Positions 37,619 to 50,103 of a stretch of DNA of 64,000 bases are shown piece by piece (position 1 is the stretch's first letter; each line of letters starts with the position of its first letter). Below the pieces are notes generated by a model. That model was not told the origin of the DNA. It was given only the letters and a program-made list of their open reading frames with translations, and searched no databases. The stretch comes from CAVTJL01 sp963828215. Lineage in GTDB: Bacteria; Pseudomonadota; Alphaproteobacteria; Geminicoccales; Geminicoccaceae. A program made the position numbers and the translations under genes. The stretch is taken from the NCBI GenBank assembly GCA_963828215.1, contig CAWHFO010000052.1, positions 62,001 to 126,000 of the forward strand. The letters run 5' to 3'.

Positions 37619-38209
37619 TCAGCCGGCCGCCTCGCTGAAGTACCAGTGGCCGAGCGGGACGTTCGCGACATTGCCCGGGATGACGCGCACCCGCCGCGGA
37701 TCGTGGCCCTTCACCTTCGTGCCCTCGATCTCGACGAGCTCGCGCGGGTGGCCGCCGAAGCCCTTGTCCGTGCTGGCTGCCCCCTTGTAGCCCTTGACCC
37801 AGGCCACGCTGATCTTGCTGCCGCACGCGGCGACGAAATTGTCCAGATAGGTGCCGGCGCCGACCTCGCAGGCCTTGAAGGTGATGAGCTTGGCCGCGGT
37901 CAAGCCCCAGCCGTGCAACTTCTCGGCGAGGGCCTTGGGGCCGTAGGGCCCGACCTCGGTCGTATCGGCGTGGGCGATGATCAGGAGCCGGTCATTGATC
38001 GTCAGAGGGGCCAAGCTGCCCGATCCGATGATCGTCAGGCTCTCGGTCTCGTTCGGCCGATTCGTGAAGCACTGGGACTTCGGCAGTTTATAGTACGCCA
38101 TGTAGTCCATGGCCGAGTCGCGGATGATGTTCTTGGACTTCTTGTTGAAGGGGATGCCCTTCTCGTGAATGTTGAGGAGGTAGGTTGCGCCATAGTCGCC
38201 TTGCGGCAT
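37619..38209 (-). CDS. Small stand-alone caspase-like (clan CD, C80-like) protein
   Basis: 196 residues, no signal peptide. The core reads DRLLIIAHADTTEVGPYGP, then ALAEKLHGWGL, then AAKLITFKACEVGAG. This is the His...Cys layout of clan CD cysteine peptidases such as the C80 toxin-processing domain, with His80 and Cys114 as the dyad. The usual HG after the strand is HA here, so activity is uncertain. A GGGAGG ribosome-binding site precedes the ATG. I do not recognise a named family. No toxin or effector gene is adjacent, although a DUF2442 stub lies upstream. Confidence 0.6.
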   Translation of the reverse strand: MPQGDYGATYLLNIHEKGIPFNKKSKNIIRDSAMDYMAYYKLPKSQCFTNRPNETESLTIIGSGSLAPLTINDRLLIIAHADTTEVGPYGPKALAEKLHGWGLTAAKLITFKACEVGAGTYLDNFVAACGSKISVAWVKGYKGAASTDKGFGGHPRELVEIEGTKVKGHDPRRVRVIPGNVANVPLGHWYFSEAAG

Positions 38210-38296
38210 GCTCTGTCCCTCCCGTCAGGTCGTGCGCGGCAGGATGACATCCGGGAAAGAAACACGCGCGCCCGCCGACGGCCAGTTACGTTCGTG

Positions 38297-38379
38297 TCAT
38301 CGCGGCACCGTATGGGTCCGGCCATCCATGAGATCGACGCTGAGGGCCCAGTCGTCGACACGGACGTCGCGAGCCGGGC

Positions 38380-38383
<4 letters not shown>
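38297..38383 (-). pseudogene. DUF2442-like stub overlapping the uvrA stop
   Basis: A 28-codon frame beginning with GTG at 38383, overlapping the uvrA TGA (GTGA), reads DVRVDDWALSVDLMDGRTHT followed by VPR and a stop. This matches the opening of DUF2442 proteins, which usually continue with LAWFPRL. That continuation is absent here, so the gene is truncated or diverged. DUF2442 genes are often paired with DUF4160 genes in toxin-antitoxin-like modules; no partner is present. Confidence 0.5.
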
Positions 38384-41229
<2,846 letters not shown>

Positions 41230-41369
41230 GCGCCACCGGCTGGAATGGGAAGGGCGGATGCGTCGTGGGCGGAAAGAAGCTCAACCAAGATGGCCCCGGG
41301 ATGGCCGTCGGGCAAGCGGCTGGGGGTGCAGGGCGGCCGCGCGCCGAGGCCCGGTGCCGGGCGGAGGGA

Positions 41370-42913
41370 TCAGCCCTCGCCGCCCACCAGCGTCGGGATG
41401 GCCCGACCCTCGAATCCGTCGGGCGCTCGGACGCCCAGCCAGTCGAAGAGGGTCGGGGGCAGGTCCATGAGCTCGTGCTCGGTGTCGAGCACCCGGTCGG
41501 CCGGGATGTCCGCGCCCGCGGCCACGAACCAGCCCTGGCCCCGATGATTGCCGGACCGGCAGGACGGCAGCCGACTGCCTGGGGTCCAGCGTAGCGGGTC
41601 CGCGCCGGGGAGGCGGACGCCGGAGATCTCCGACGCCTGCACGTTCGACCAGAGGAGGGTGAGGTCCGGGAGCCAGCGGCGTGCCGGATGATCCGGGCCG
41701 GCATGGTCGTCGACCCGCTCGACCCCGCGGACGATGGGGCGGTCCTGATCGAGATCGCGAATGCCGCACCAGGCCTCGGCCGCCTCGTCGAGGACCGCCT
41801 CGTAGGCTGTGCCGGGCGCAACGATGCCAGCCGCCTCGCGCCCCACGAGATTGACCCGGATCAGGCCGAACAGGTCCGACGGCAGCGCGAAGTGGCGCGT
41901 GGAGGGCCAATGGCGCGTGCGGCCCGAGAGGAGCGGCACCAGCCGGTCGCGCGCAGAAGGCGGCAGGACGCCCCACAGCTCCTGAAGCAACCCGCTCGGC
42001 AGGCTGCCCTTCAGTCGGCCCAGCAGGGTCGCTTGTCCCGCTCCGCCGGCGGCGGCCATGCGCGCATCGATCTGCTGCGCATGCTCGGACCAGCCCGTGT
42101 TCGGCCCCATGCCGTGGAGCGACATGACGACGATTCGCGCTTGCGCGGGCACGGCCTCTGCGATCTCGCCGATGAGTCGGTCGGCCGAGCCATAGACCTC
42201 GCGAAGCGCGCGTTCGAGGGAAGCGCGCTCGGCCCGGCCAAGGGAAGAGCGAGTCGATCTGGCCGAGGTCCCAGAGATAGTGGCCGGCCCGGTGGGTGGC
42301 GCCGAGCACGATCATGAAGAGGTCCCAGGGGCCCCGTCTCAGGACCCGGGCGCAGAGCCGGCCGGCCTGCTCCGAGGCGGCCAGCATCGCGCGATGAAGC
42401 TCGGCGAGGGTTGCGACGGTCTGTCGGCCATATCGCTCGCGGCCCATCACCGGGGCACCGATCTCCGCCGCGATGCTGCTCCAGAGCTCGGCCGGGGCGC
42501 TGCGCGGCACGAAGGGATCGTGCGCCTGCCAGCCCTGGATGTGGAGCCCGTCATGGCTTGGCTGGGCTACCGGGGCGTGCGGCACGTCGATGACGGCCAC
42601 ACGGCGGCCGGCATCGGCCAGATGATGCCAGAAGGGTCGCGGATCGCCGCTCGAACTCCATGACCCAGTCGAGACGCATCGCCTCGGGGTTCCAGGCCTT
42701 GGGAAAGTAGAAGCGTGCGATCCGGCCGCCCTCGAAGAATTTCGACCAGCGCATCGCGGAGAGGCCCTCGGGCCGGGAGACCAGCTCGCCGCGCGTGCCG
42801 CTGCGCCGGAGATGCGCCAGGTTCGGCATCGCCCCCGCCTCGACCAGCTCCTCGACCAGCAGCGAATCGGCGGCATCGAGACCGATCAGCAGGACAGGGC
42901 GGGGATCGGCCAC
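41370..42913 (-). CDS. Type I phosphodiesterase/nucleotide pyrophosphatase-family protein (alkaline phosphatase fold, two frameshifts)
   Basis: About 513 residues after removing one base near 42655 and one near 42240. The N-terminus VLLIGLDAADSLLVEELVEA with AMPNLAHLRRSG is the metal-binding start of this superfamily. Later come VAVIDVPHAP, MIVLGATHRAGHYLWD and VVMSLHGMGPNTG (metal His region). The end is HELMDLPPTLFDWLGVRAPD, as in sulfatase-like or phosphoglyceromutase-like enzymes. Relatives cut phosphodiester bonds of nucleotides or envelope lipids. The start is uncertain: GTG at 42913 is chosen because the conserved strand begins 5 residues later. Confidence 0.8.
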
Positions 42914-43148
42914 GGCCTGGTCTCCGACATGGGGCCGCCGCCCGCGGATCACCACCGATCGGCGTGGCAGAAGGGCGCGAGACGGACGATCCTTAATGGC
43001 TCGGCCGGCCGGCCGCAAATCCAATAGGCCCCGGCCGGTCGTGCCGTCGTCCGAGGCGCAAGCTCGGCTCCGGGCTGGTCAGGAGGCCCCGGGTCGGCTT
43101 TAATCGGAGGTCGACGAGCCCAGCTTTCTCGAACCCGGAGCCGCGCGC

Positions 43149-43664
43149 ATGGCCGGCAGCGTCAACAAGGTGATCCTCGTGGGCAATCTCGGGCGCGATC
43201 CCGAGGTGCGCCACACCCAGAGCAACCAGAAGATCGTCCACCTCTCGGTCGCGACCTCGGAGCGCTGGAAGGACCGGGGATCGGGCGAGACGCGCGAGCG
43301 CACCGAGTGGCACCGCGTCGTCATCTTCAACGAGAACCTGGCCGAGGTCGCGGAGCGCTACCTCACCAAGGGCCGCACGGTCTACCTCGAGGGCCAGATC
43401 CAGACCCGCAAGTGGCAGGACCAGCAGGGCCAGGAGCGCTACACGACCGAGATCGTCCTGCAGCGCTTCCGCGGCGAGCTCGTGCTCCTGGGCGGGCGCG
43501 GCGACGAGGCCGGCGGGCGGGACAGCCTGGGCGGTCCCGACGAGTACGGCCAGCCCGGCCCGGAGGATGAGGCCCCGCGGGGGGCGCCGTCCCGGCCTGC
43601 GGGCGGCCAGGGCCGCCGCCCGGCCTCGGTGGCCGAGGAGCTCGACGACGACATTCCGTTCTGA
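43149..43664 (+). CDS. ssb: Single-stranded DNA-binding protein
   Basis: 171 residues. The OB fold spans residues 1-112, with MAGSVNKVILVGNLGRDPEV, TEWHRVVIFNENLAEVAERY and VYLEGQIQTRKWQDQQGQER. A Gly/Pro-rich disordered tail follows, ending in the acidic tip DDDIPF that docks replication and repair proteins. Normal length for alphaproteobacteria. It is divergent from the phosphodiesterase gene and near uvrA, the usual neighbour. Confidence 0.97.
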   Translation: MAGSVNKVILVGNLGRDPEVRHTQSNQKIVHLSVATSERWKDRGSGETRERTEWHRVVIFNENLAEVAERYLTKGRTVYLEGQIQTRKWQDQQGQERYTTEIVLQRFRGELVLLGGRGDEAGGRDSLGGPDEYGQPGPEDEAPRGAPSRPAGGQGRRPASVAEELDDDIPF

Positions 43665-43740
43665 GCGGCGCGCCATGCGGTGCCGCTCCTGTGCCGATGC
43701 CTGGCGAGGATAAGAGGCTGCCGCCAGGGCGGAGGCCCGG

Positions 43741-44934
43741 GTGAGCGAAGCGCTGGCCCCGACGCCGGCCTCCGCGGCCTGGAGCGGCCGGGCGGGCATG
43801 CGCTTCGTCCTCCTTTTCGGGGTGGTGAGCCTCTTCGCCGACATGGCCTACGAGGGTGCCCGGAGCGTCACCGGCCCCTTCCTCGCAACGCTCGGCGCCA
43901 CCGGTCTCGTGGTCGGCACCGTGGCCGGCCTGGGCGAGCTCATGGGCTATGCGCTGCGCCTGGTCTCGGGCCGTGCTGCCGACCGCAGCCGGCTCTACTG
44001 GGCGATCACGCTCGCCGGCTATGTCGTGCAGATGGCGGCCGTGCCGGCACTGGCGCTGGCCGGAAGCTGGCAGGCCGCGGCGGCCCTCGTCATCCTCGAA
44101 CGGATCGGCAAGGCGACGCGCAACCCGCCGCGCGACGTCATGCTGGCCCGGGCCGGTGAGCAGATCGGCCGTGGCTGGGCCTTCGGCGTACATGAGGCGC
44201 TCGACCAGTTGGGCGCCCTGATCGGGCCGCTCCTCGTCGCGGCGATCCTGGCATGGCGGCACGACTATCATCTGGCGTTCGCTTGGCTAGCCGTGCCGGC
44301 CCTGGCCACGCTCGCGCTTCTGGGCGGTGCCCGGCTCGCCTTTCCCCAGGCGGGTGCCGTGGCGCCGCGGCCGGGCGGCGGTGCCGATGCCCGCCACCCT
44401 CCCGCCTTCTGGTGGTATCTGGGTGGCGCCTGCCTGGTGGGCTTCGGCTTTGCCGACTTTTCCCTCGTGGCCTTCCACTTCGCCAAGGCCGGAACCGTCG
44501 GCGCCGCCTGGATTCCGATCTTCTACGCCCTGGCCATGGGTGCCGGCGGGCTCGGCTCGCTGGCCCTCGGCCGGCTCTACGACCGCTTCGGGCTGGTCGT
44601 GCTCGTGCCGCTCACGATCGCCGTCGCCCTCTCGGCGCCGCTGGTGTTCGAGGGCGGCTTTGTCCTCGCTCTGGTCGGCGTCCTGCTCTGGGGCCTGGGC
44701 CTCGGGGTGCACGAATCGGCGATGTCGGCGGGCGTGGCCGACCTCGTGCCGAGCGACCGGCTGGCGGCGGCCTATGGCCTCTTCACCGCCGCCTTCGGCA
44801 CGGCATGGTTCGCCGGCAGCGTCGTCCTCGGCGCCCTCTACGACCTGTCGGCCGCCAGCGTCGCCTGGGTGGCGATGATCGTCCAGCTCCTGGCCGCCGT
44901 CCCGATCCTGATCGCGGCCCGCTCGACCCGCTGA
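43741..44934 (+). CDS. Major facilitator superfamily transporter
   Basis: 397 residues and about twelve hydrophobic helices. The loop after helix 2 has the MFS-like GRAADRSRLYW and the loop after helix 8 has LGRLYDRFGLVV. The region after helix 4 (GKATRNPPRDVMLA) resembles the group of uncharacterised MFS permeases with a conserved RxPPRD motif. The substrate is unknown. GTG start, with a GGAGG ribosome-binding site 6 bases before. It lies 76 bases after ssb. Confidence 0.85.
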   Translation: MSEALAPTPASAAWSGRAGMRFVLLFGVVSLFADMAYEGARSVTGPFLATLGATGLVVGTVAGLGELMGYALRLVSGRAADRSRLYWAITLAGYVVQMAAVPALALAGSWQAAAALVILERIGKATRNPPRDVMLARAGEQIGRGWAFGVHEALDQLGALIGPLLVAAILAWRHDYHLAFAWLAVPALATLALLGGARLAFPQAGAVAPRPGGGADARHPPAFWWYLGGACLVGFGFADFSLVAFHFAKAGTVGAAWIPIFYALAMGAGGLGSLALGRLYDRFGLVVLVPLTIAVALSAPLVFEGGFVLALVGVLLWGLGLGVHESAMSAGVADLVPSDRLAAAYGLFTAAFGTAWFAGSVVLGALYDLSAASVAWVAMIVQLLAAVPILIAARSTR

Positions 44935-45023
44935 GCGGATGACGACGGGATCGGCGAAGCGTGCCGGCTGCGGTCGGCACCCTTGCTGGCGCCGACGTCC
45001 CGACGCGGATTCGAGGGTGGGCC

Positions 45024-45456
45024 CTAGGCCACGAGGCGGTTCCAGCGCTCGATGGCGGAGCCGACGAACGTCCTCTGGATCTCGACGGCATCGGCGAGGC
45101 TGCGGCACCCGGCCAGCGCCTGGGCCGTCCGGATGTTGTCGGAGACCTGCTCCGGCCACCAGGTGAGCCAGAAGGCGAAGGCCGACCGGGTCGCCTCGGC
45201 GACCTCGCCCGCCTGCGTCCGGGCCGTGTCGATGGCGGCCTCGGCGGAGACGCTCAGGCTCGCCGCCGCCTCGGGCACCGTCTCGCCCACCGCCTCGGCC
45301 GAGGCCGCGACATCCTCGACGGCGCTCGCCGAGGCCTCGGCGGCCTCCAGGGCGATCTCGGCGCCGGCCGTCGGCGACCTCGGTGATCGACGTCCGGGCC
45401 TCGGTCTCGGAGGCCTCGCTCTCGTCCGGCTTGGTCCGCTTGGCGCGAGCTGCCAT
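45024..45456 (-). CDS. Phasin family protein (frameshifted)
   Basis: About 143 residues once one base near 45371 is removed, joining SITEVAD to AGAEIALEAAEASASA. The N-terminus is basic (MAARAKRTKP). The middle is Ala/Glu-rich and helical (EAAASLSVSAEAAIDTARTQ). The C-terminal half carries the phasin-like FAFWLTWWPEQVSDN and VEIQRTFVGSAIERWNRL. Phasins coat polyhydroxyalkanoate granules, suggesting that the organism stores PHA. A GGGAG ribosome-binding site precedes the ATG at 45456. No PHA synthase gene is in the window. Confidence 0.75.
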
Positions 45457-45579
45457 GGTGAGATCTCCCTCGGGATGGCGTGTCCAACGTGCGATGCGCG
45501 ATTTGCGCTGCAATGCAGCATTCGCGTCGCCGGATCAACAACCAAATGAGGCGAGCCTGCCGTGACGCAGCAAGCCCCG

Positions 45580-46296
45580 CTACCGGCCGCGCCGCGTCAT
45601 CTCGTGCATCAGCTCGACCTGGATCTGCTGGATCTCCATCATGCGGTCCCACTGGCGCCGCAGCATGAAGTCGAGCTTCTCGTGGAGCTGCCTGATCTCG
45701 AGCTCGGCCTTGAGGTTGATCTGGTAGTCGCTCTCGGCGTGCATCCGGTCACGCGCCTCCTGGCGGTTCTGGCTCATCATGATGACCGGCGCCTGCAGGG
45801 CGGCGAGGCAGGACAGCACGAGATTGAGGAGGATGTACGGATAGGGGTCGAACGCGCCCCGCATCAGGACGAGGGTGTTCACCGCCATCCAGACGACGAT
45901 GATGACGCCGAACAGGATGATGAACGGCCAGCTGCCGCCGAAGCCGGCGACCCGGTCGGCGATCCGCTGGCCCAGCGTCAGCTGCTGCTGGAATTCCGCC
46001 TCGACATTCGAGGCCAGCGTCTCGCGGCTGGTCAGGCTGTCGATCACCTCGCGCTCGAGATTGGATATATCGCCCCGCTCGGCGGTGATCAGCGACTGGA
46101 CATAGGCGCTGCGATAGCGGTTGAGATCCTCCTGACAGATGAATCCCTCGGGGCGCCAGTCCGGATGGTCCTTCTGGATCATCTCGGCGATGGAGGGCCG
46201 GACGAGCGCCGCCGGCTCGAGCCTGCTCCGCGGCTTCGAGCGGCCACAGACCCCGCAGACGAACGTGTCCGCCCTGGCGGCAGGGGCCTTCGACAT
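45580..46296 (-). CDS. DUF1003 membrane protein
   Basis: 238 residues. An N-terminal FVCGVCGRSKPRSRL looks like a small zinc-binding knuckle. The DUF1003 core follows, with LGQRIADRVAGFGGSWPFII, a helix running FIILFGVIIVVWMAVNTLVL and a second helix ILLNLVLSCLAALQAPVIMM. After that comes a conserved SQNRQEARDRMHAESDYQIN and a charged helical C-terminus (LHEKLDFMLRRQWDRM). Function is unknown; it probably sits in the inner membrane with both ends cytoplasmic. ATG at 46296. Confidence 0.88.
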   Translation of the reverse strand: MSKAPAARADTFVCGVCGRSKPRSRLEPAALVRPSIAEMIQKDHPDWRPEGFICQEDLNRYRSAYVQSLITAERGDISNLEREVIDSLTSRETLASNVEAEFQQQLTLGQRIADRVAGFGGSWPFIILFGVIIVVWMAVNTLVLMRGAFDPYPYILLNLVLSCLAALQAPVIMMSQNRQEARDRMHAESDYQINLKAELEIRQLHEKLDFMLRRQWDRMMEIQQIQVELMHEMTRRGR

Positions 46297-46360
46297 GGCG
46301 TCCTCGATGCGATTGATCGCTGGCTGGACGCTAGCCTCGCCGGCGCGTCCGGCCAACCGC

Positions 46361-47077
46361 TTAGAGCGTCGTGGCAGCGCCCAGCCGCCGCCGGCCGATG
46401 GCGAGGACGCGGCCGTCGGAGGATCGCTGCGCCACCACGGCGAGGCCGCTGCGGCCGTCCTCCGCCCAGCGCCCGGCCGGCAGCATGATCGTCCTGGCCC
46501 TGCCGTCCCACGGGCCGAGGTCGAGAAGCTCGCGGACCACGCACGGATAGTCGATCCGGCTGCCGGCGTTCTCGCCCCGCCCGATCGCCACCTCGTGATG
46601 ATCGTCGAAGGCGGCGGCCCAGAGCGACAGGGCATCGCCGCCTCCGAGGATCGGCAGGCTCGCCGTCCCGGCGGCCGTCACCTCGAGCAGAAGCGGGGCG
46701 CGCCGCTCGGCCACCAGCCCGACCGCCGCCTCGATCCTGGGATCGGACCCGACCAGGGCGAGCTCGCCCCCGATCACCGCCTCGGGCGTGTAGAGGCCGC
46801 CGCCCAGGCGGTCGGCATAGGCCTGCTGACGCTCGGTGAAGCGCGGGTCGCCGAACGTGTCGGCCCAGCCGAGGCGATCCCAGTAGGTGACGTGGAAGGC
46901 GAGCGCCAGCACGTCCGGGCGGGTGGCGAGGGCGCCCAGCAGCCGGTCGGCCGGCGGGCAGGAGCTGCAGCCCTGCGAGGTGAAGAGCTCGACCAGCACG
47001 GGGGCGGCGGCCGGCCCGGCGGCGGCGGTGCCGACCGCGAGGAGCGGTGCGGCGGCCAGGATGTCGCGTCGTCTCAT
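46361..47077 (-). CDS. DUF1223 secreted thioredoxin-fold protein
   Basis: 238 residues. A signal peptide with a twin-Arg-like start (MRRRDILAAAPLLAVG) precedes the DUF1223 domain VLVELFTSQGCSSCPPADRL. Its CxxC (CSSC) sits where thioredoxins have their redox pair. Conserved parts are FHVTYWDRLGW and FTERQQAYADRL. It is probably a periplasmic thiol or metal-handling protein; the exact role is unknown. It is divergent from the aminotransferase gene. Confidence 0.87.
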   Translation of the reverse strand: MRRRDILAAAPLLAVGTAAAGPAAAPVLVELFTSQGCSSCPPADRLLGALATRPDVLALAFHVTYWDRLGWADTFGDPRFTERQQAYADRLGGGLYTPEAVIGGELALVGSDPRIEAAVGLVAERRAPLLLEVTAAGTASLPILGGGDALSLWAAAFDDHHEVAIGRGENAGSRIDYPCVVRELLDLGPWDGRARTIMLPAGRWAEDGRSGLAVVAQRSSDGRVLAIGRRRLGAATTL

Positions 47078-47222
47078 GCGCCGATCATCCGGCCGCCCGC
47101 CGCGACCGGCCAGTCACATCCCCGTGGCGAGCCCTCCGGCGGGTCGGGGAAAGTTTCTGTGCGGCAAGATGGGAATGGTGTTATTCAACCTGTACGCGAT
47201 ATCGATAACGCGGAGACGTCCG

Positions 47223-48396
47223 TTGAACCTCCATGTGCCGGCCACGCCGCGACCCTACATGGCGCCTCTCGGCCTCACCGTCGTCAGGGAATCGGAAGAG
47301 CCGCCCGGCGCCGGGCCGCGCATCGACCTCAGCCTCAACGAGTTCGAGCTTCGGCGCCAGCCCGGCCGCGATCGCGGCCGCACGCCGGCGCGCGGCCACG
47401 GCGCATCGCTATCCCGATCCGGCGAGCACCAGGCTGCGGGAGGCGCTGGGCCGCCGCTACCGGATCGACCCGCGGCGCATCGTCTGCGGCAACGGCTCGG
47501 AGGAGCTGCTCGACATCCTGGGCCGCCTCTATGCCCGGCCCGGCGACGAGATCCTCTATACCCAGTACGGCTTCCTCCAGTTCCCCATCATCGCCGCCCG
47601 GGTCGGCGCCACGGCGGTCCGCGTGCCCGAGCGGGGCCTGATGGTCGACGTCGACCGGATCCTCGCCGCGATCACGCCCAAGAGCCGCATCGTCTTCCTG
47701 GCCAACCCGAACAACCCGACCGGCACCTGGATCGGGCGGCCGGAGCTGGAGCGGCTGCGCGCAGGCCTGCCGCCGACCGTGGTCCTGGTGATCGACGCGG
47801 CCTATGCCGAGTTCGCGGCCGACCCGGCCTACAGCTCCGGGCTGGGCCTGGTCGAGGGCACCGCTAACGTCGTCGTGACCCGCACCTTCTCCAAGGCCTA
47901 TGGCCTGGCCGCGCTCCGGGTCGGCTGGGCCTATGGGCCGACCGGGGTGATCGCCGCGATGAACCGCCTCCGCGGGGTCGGCAACGTCAACGCGGTCGCC
48001 CAGGAAGCGGCGGTGGCGGCCCTCGAGGACGGTGCCTTCCTGCGACACGCCGTGGCCGCCATGGCCGAGCAGAAGAGGCACCTCGCCGACGGGCTGCGCG
48101 GTCTCGGCCTCGACGTGGTCCCCTCGGCCACCAACTTTCTGCTCGTCGGCTTCGGCGACCCCGCGGCGGCGAACGCCGCCTTCCGGGCGCTGGCCGGGGC
48201 GGGCATCCACGTCCGCCCCGTGGACGACTACGACCTCGCCGACCGTCTCCGCATCACCGTCGGGTCGCCGGCGGAGACGGGCGCTGTGCTGGCCGCCCTC
48301 GCCCACCATCTCTCCTCTCCCGATCGCCGAAGGCCAGCCCGGGAGTCCCGGCCCGGCCCTGGCGCTCGAGGACGTCGCCGGCGGCTGAGGGGTTGA
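47223..48396 (+). CDS. Histidinol-phosphate aminotransferase family protein (frameshifted near the N-terminus)
   Basis: Class I/II PLP aminotransferase. The PLP lysine is in TRTFSKAYGLAALRVGW, the Asn-Pro motif in FLANPNNPTGTW and the phosphate loop in GNGSEELLD. The N-terminus LNLHVPATPRPYMAPLGLTV and LSLNE is in another frame. Removing one base near 47350 joins it to FGASPAAIAAARR. TTG at 47223 is taken as the start; ATG at 47259 is possible. The C-terminal tail past LAHHLSS looks unlike the family and may be misread. It may serve histidine or aromatic amino-acid synthesis; no other his genes are nearby. Confidence 0.82.
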
Positions 48397-48480
48397 CGCG
48401 ACGTCCGGGGGATGCTTCCGCACGAGATCACCTGGAGTCATGGCGACGGAGACAGGGAGGATGAGATCGGTGGCGGGACA

Positions 48481-48560
48481 TGCCGTACTCGGCACTCGGC
48501 GACCTGCGCACGATGGCGCCGGTTGGCCGCGACGGCTCGAGCGACGGGCTCCGTCTGGAG
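48481..48560 (+). pseudogene. Decayed copy of the GH15 glucoamylase N-terminus
   Basis: The plus-strand frame reads PYSALGDLRTMAPVGRDGSS followed by DGL. This lines up with DYAIIGDLRTVALVGLDGSI followed by DWL at the start of the GH15 gene at 50104. The DNA also matches over about 70 bases, then diverges and loses the frame. It is a relic of a partial duplication or of an older gene copy, sitting just downstream of the aminotransferase gene. Confidence 0.55.
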
Positions 48561-48659
48561 CCGACAGCGGCATCCCGGCGGCAGCCGGAGAGGAGTTGCG
48601 TCTGGAGATGCCGGGGGCATGGCGGCGGCAGCCCGGTCAGACGGAGCCGGAGGTCAGCC

Positions 48660-49854
48660 TCAGCGGCTCGGGTAGTTGCGCAGAATCTCGGGGCTGATGT
48701 TGTCGGCGCCCTTCTCCTCGACATGTCGGGCGACCCGCGCGCTCACGGCCGATCTGGCTCGGCCGATGAAATCGTCGTGGTTCACCCTCGCCCACTCGTG
48801 CGATGCCTCGCGGCCGATGTTGAGATTCTGGAACTTCGGAATCACATAGCGGGCGAACAGCTCATAGGAGTGCTTGGTGTTCTCCCAGGTCGCCCAGTTG
48901 TGGGCCAGCTGCATGAAGCAGCCGAACCCGCCCGTCTGGCTCTGCAGCCGGGTGATCTGGGCTATCGCATCGTCGGGCGTGCCCACCACGGCGAAGCCGG
49001 ACTGCACGAGCGAATCGATCGGGTCCGGGACGTCGGCCGGTGCCACCGGCAGCGCCACCACATGCGTGAAATAGTAGAGCCACTCTCTCAGCCCGAAGCG
49101 CAGGTTCTCGCGCGCCTTCTCGCGCGTCTCGGCGATGTGGACCGGCCCCACCAGGCGCCACTTCGAGCGGTCGACCCTGGTCCCGCTGTCCCGCGCCATC
49201 TGCTCGGCGATCGCCCAGTTCGAGCTGAGCGCATCGAAGCCGCCGGCGGTCGTCGCCCCGATCGAGAGGAGCCCGATGCCGTGCCTGCCCGCGGCCCTGG
49301 CGCCGGTCGGCGAGACCTGGCTCGCCACCGCCATCTCGACGGATGGCCTGGTGTACAGGGGTCATCTGGAGGCGGGCCTGCTCCAGCGTGAACCAGTCGG
49401 TCCTGCGGCTGACCGTCTCGCCACGCAGCAGCGGCACCAGCACGTCCAGCGCCTCGTCCATCATGTCGCGCTGCCTGGCGATGTCGATGCCCATCATGAC
49501 GGCGTCGGACGGCAGCGCGCCGGGGCCGACGCCGAACATGACGCGGCCGCGCGTGACGTGATCGAGCTGGTTGATCCGGTCAGCCAGCATCAAGGGATGA
49601 TGATAGGGCAGCGACGACACGCCGGTGCCCAGCCTGATCCATTTCGTCCGCTCCGCCGCCGTGGCGATGAACAGCTCGGGCGAGGCGATGATCTCGAGGC
49701 CCGCGGAGTGGTGCTCCCCGATCCAGGCTTCGTCGTAGCCGAGCCTGTCCACCCACTGCACCAGCTCGAAGTCGCGCTCGATCGCCAGCGTCGGATTCTC
49801 GTTCGTCGCATGGAAGGGGGCGATGAAAAGTCCAAAGCGCAGTCTATCGGTCAT
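48660..49854 (-). CDS. LLM-class flavin-dependent monooxygenase (frameshifted)
   Basis: About 397 residues with the bacterial luciferase-like TIM barrel. The N-terminus LRFGLFIAPFHATNENPTLA, WIGEHHSAGLEIIASPELFI and LGTGVSSLPYHHPLMLADR are diagnostic; FGVGPGALPSDAVMMGID belongs to the limonene-monooxygenase-like branch. The frame breaks near 49363. Removing one base joins LQMTP to YTRPSVEMAVASQVSPTG. It uses FMNH2 and O2 to oxidise a small organic substrate, unknown here. ATG at 49854 is divergent from the GH15 gene. Confidence 0.9.
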
Positions 49855-50103
49855 TGAGCTGTATGCTCCTGGCTCGGCTTGCGGGCGGGGACTCCCCGGC
49901 CCCAGCCGACGGGCAGGTCGGCGTCGGGGCAGATATCGAGCCCGGCTCCGCGGGTCGGTGCTCGACGCAATGGCTGCTTCCGCCGCAGGCCTATGTCTGC
50001 CCGGCTGCAAGCGCAAGCTCCAACCGCCGGCCAGCGCCCCGGGGAAGGAAGCCGGCCACGGCACCGGGGCACGTTGCGGCCCCTCGGCTCGGGAAGACGG
50101 CTG

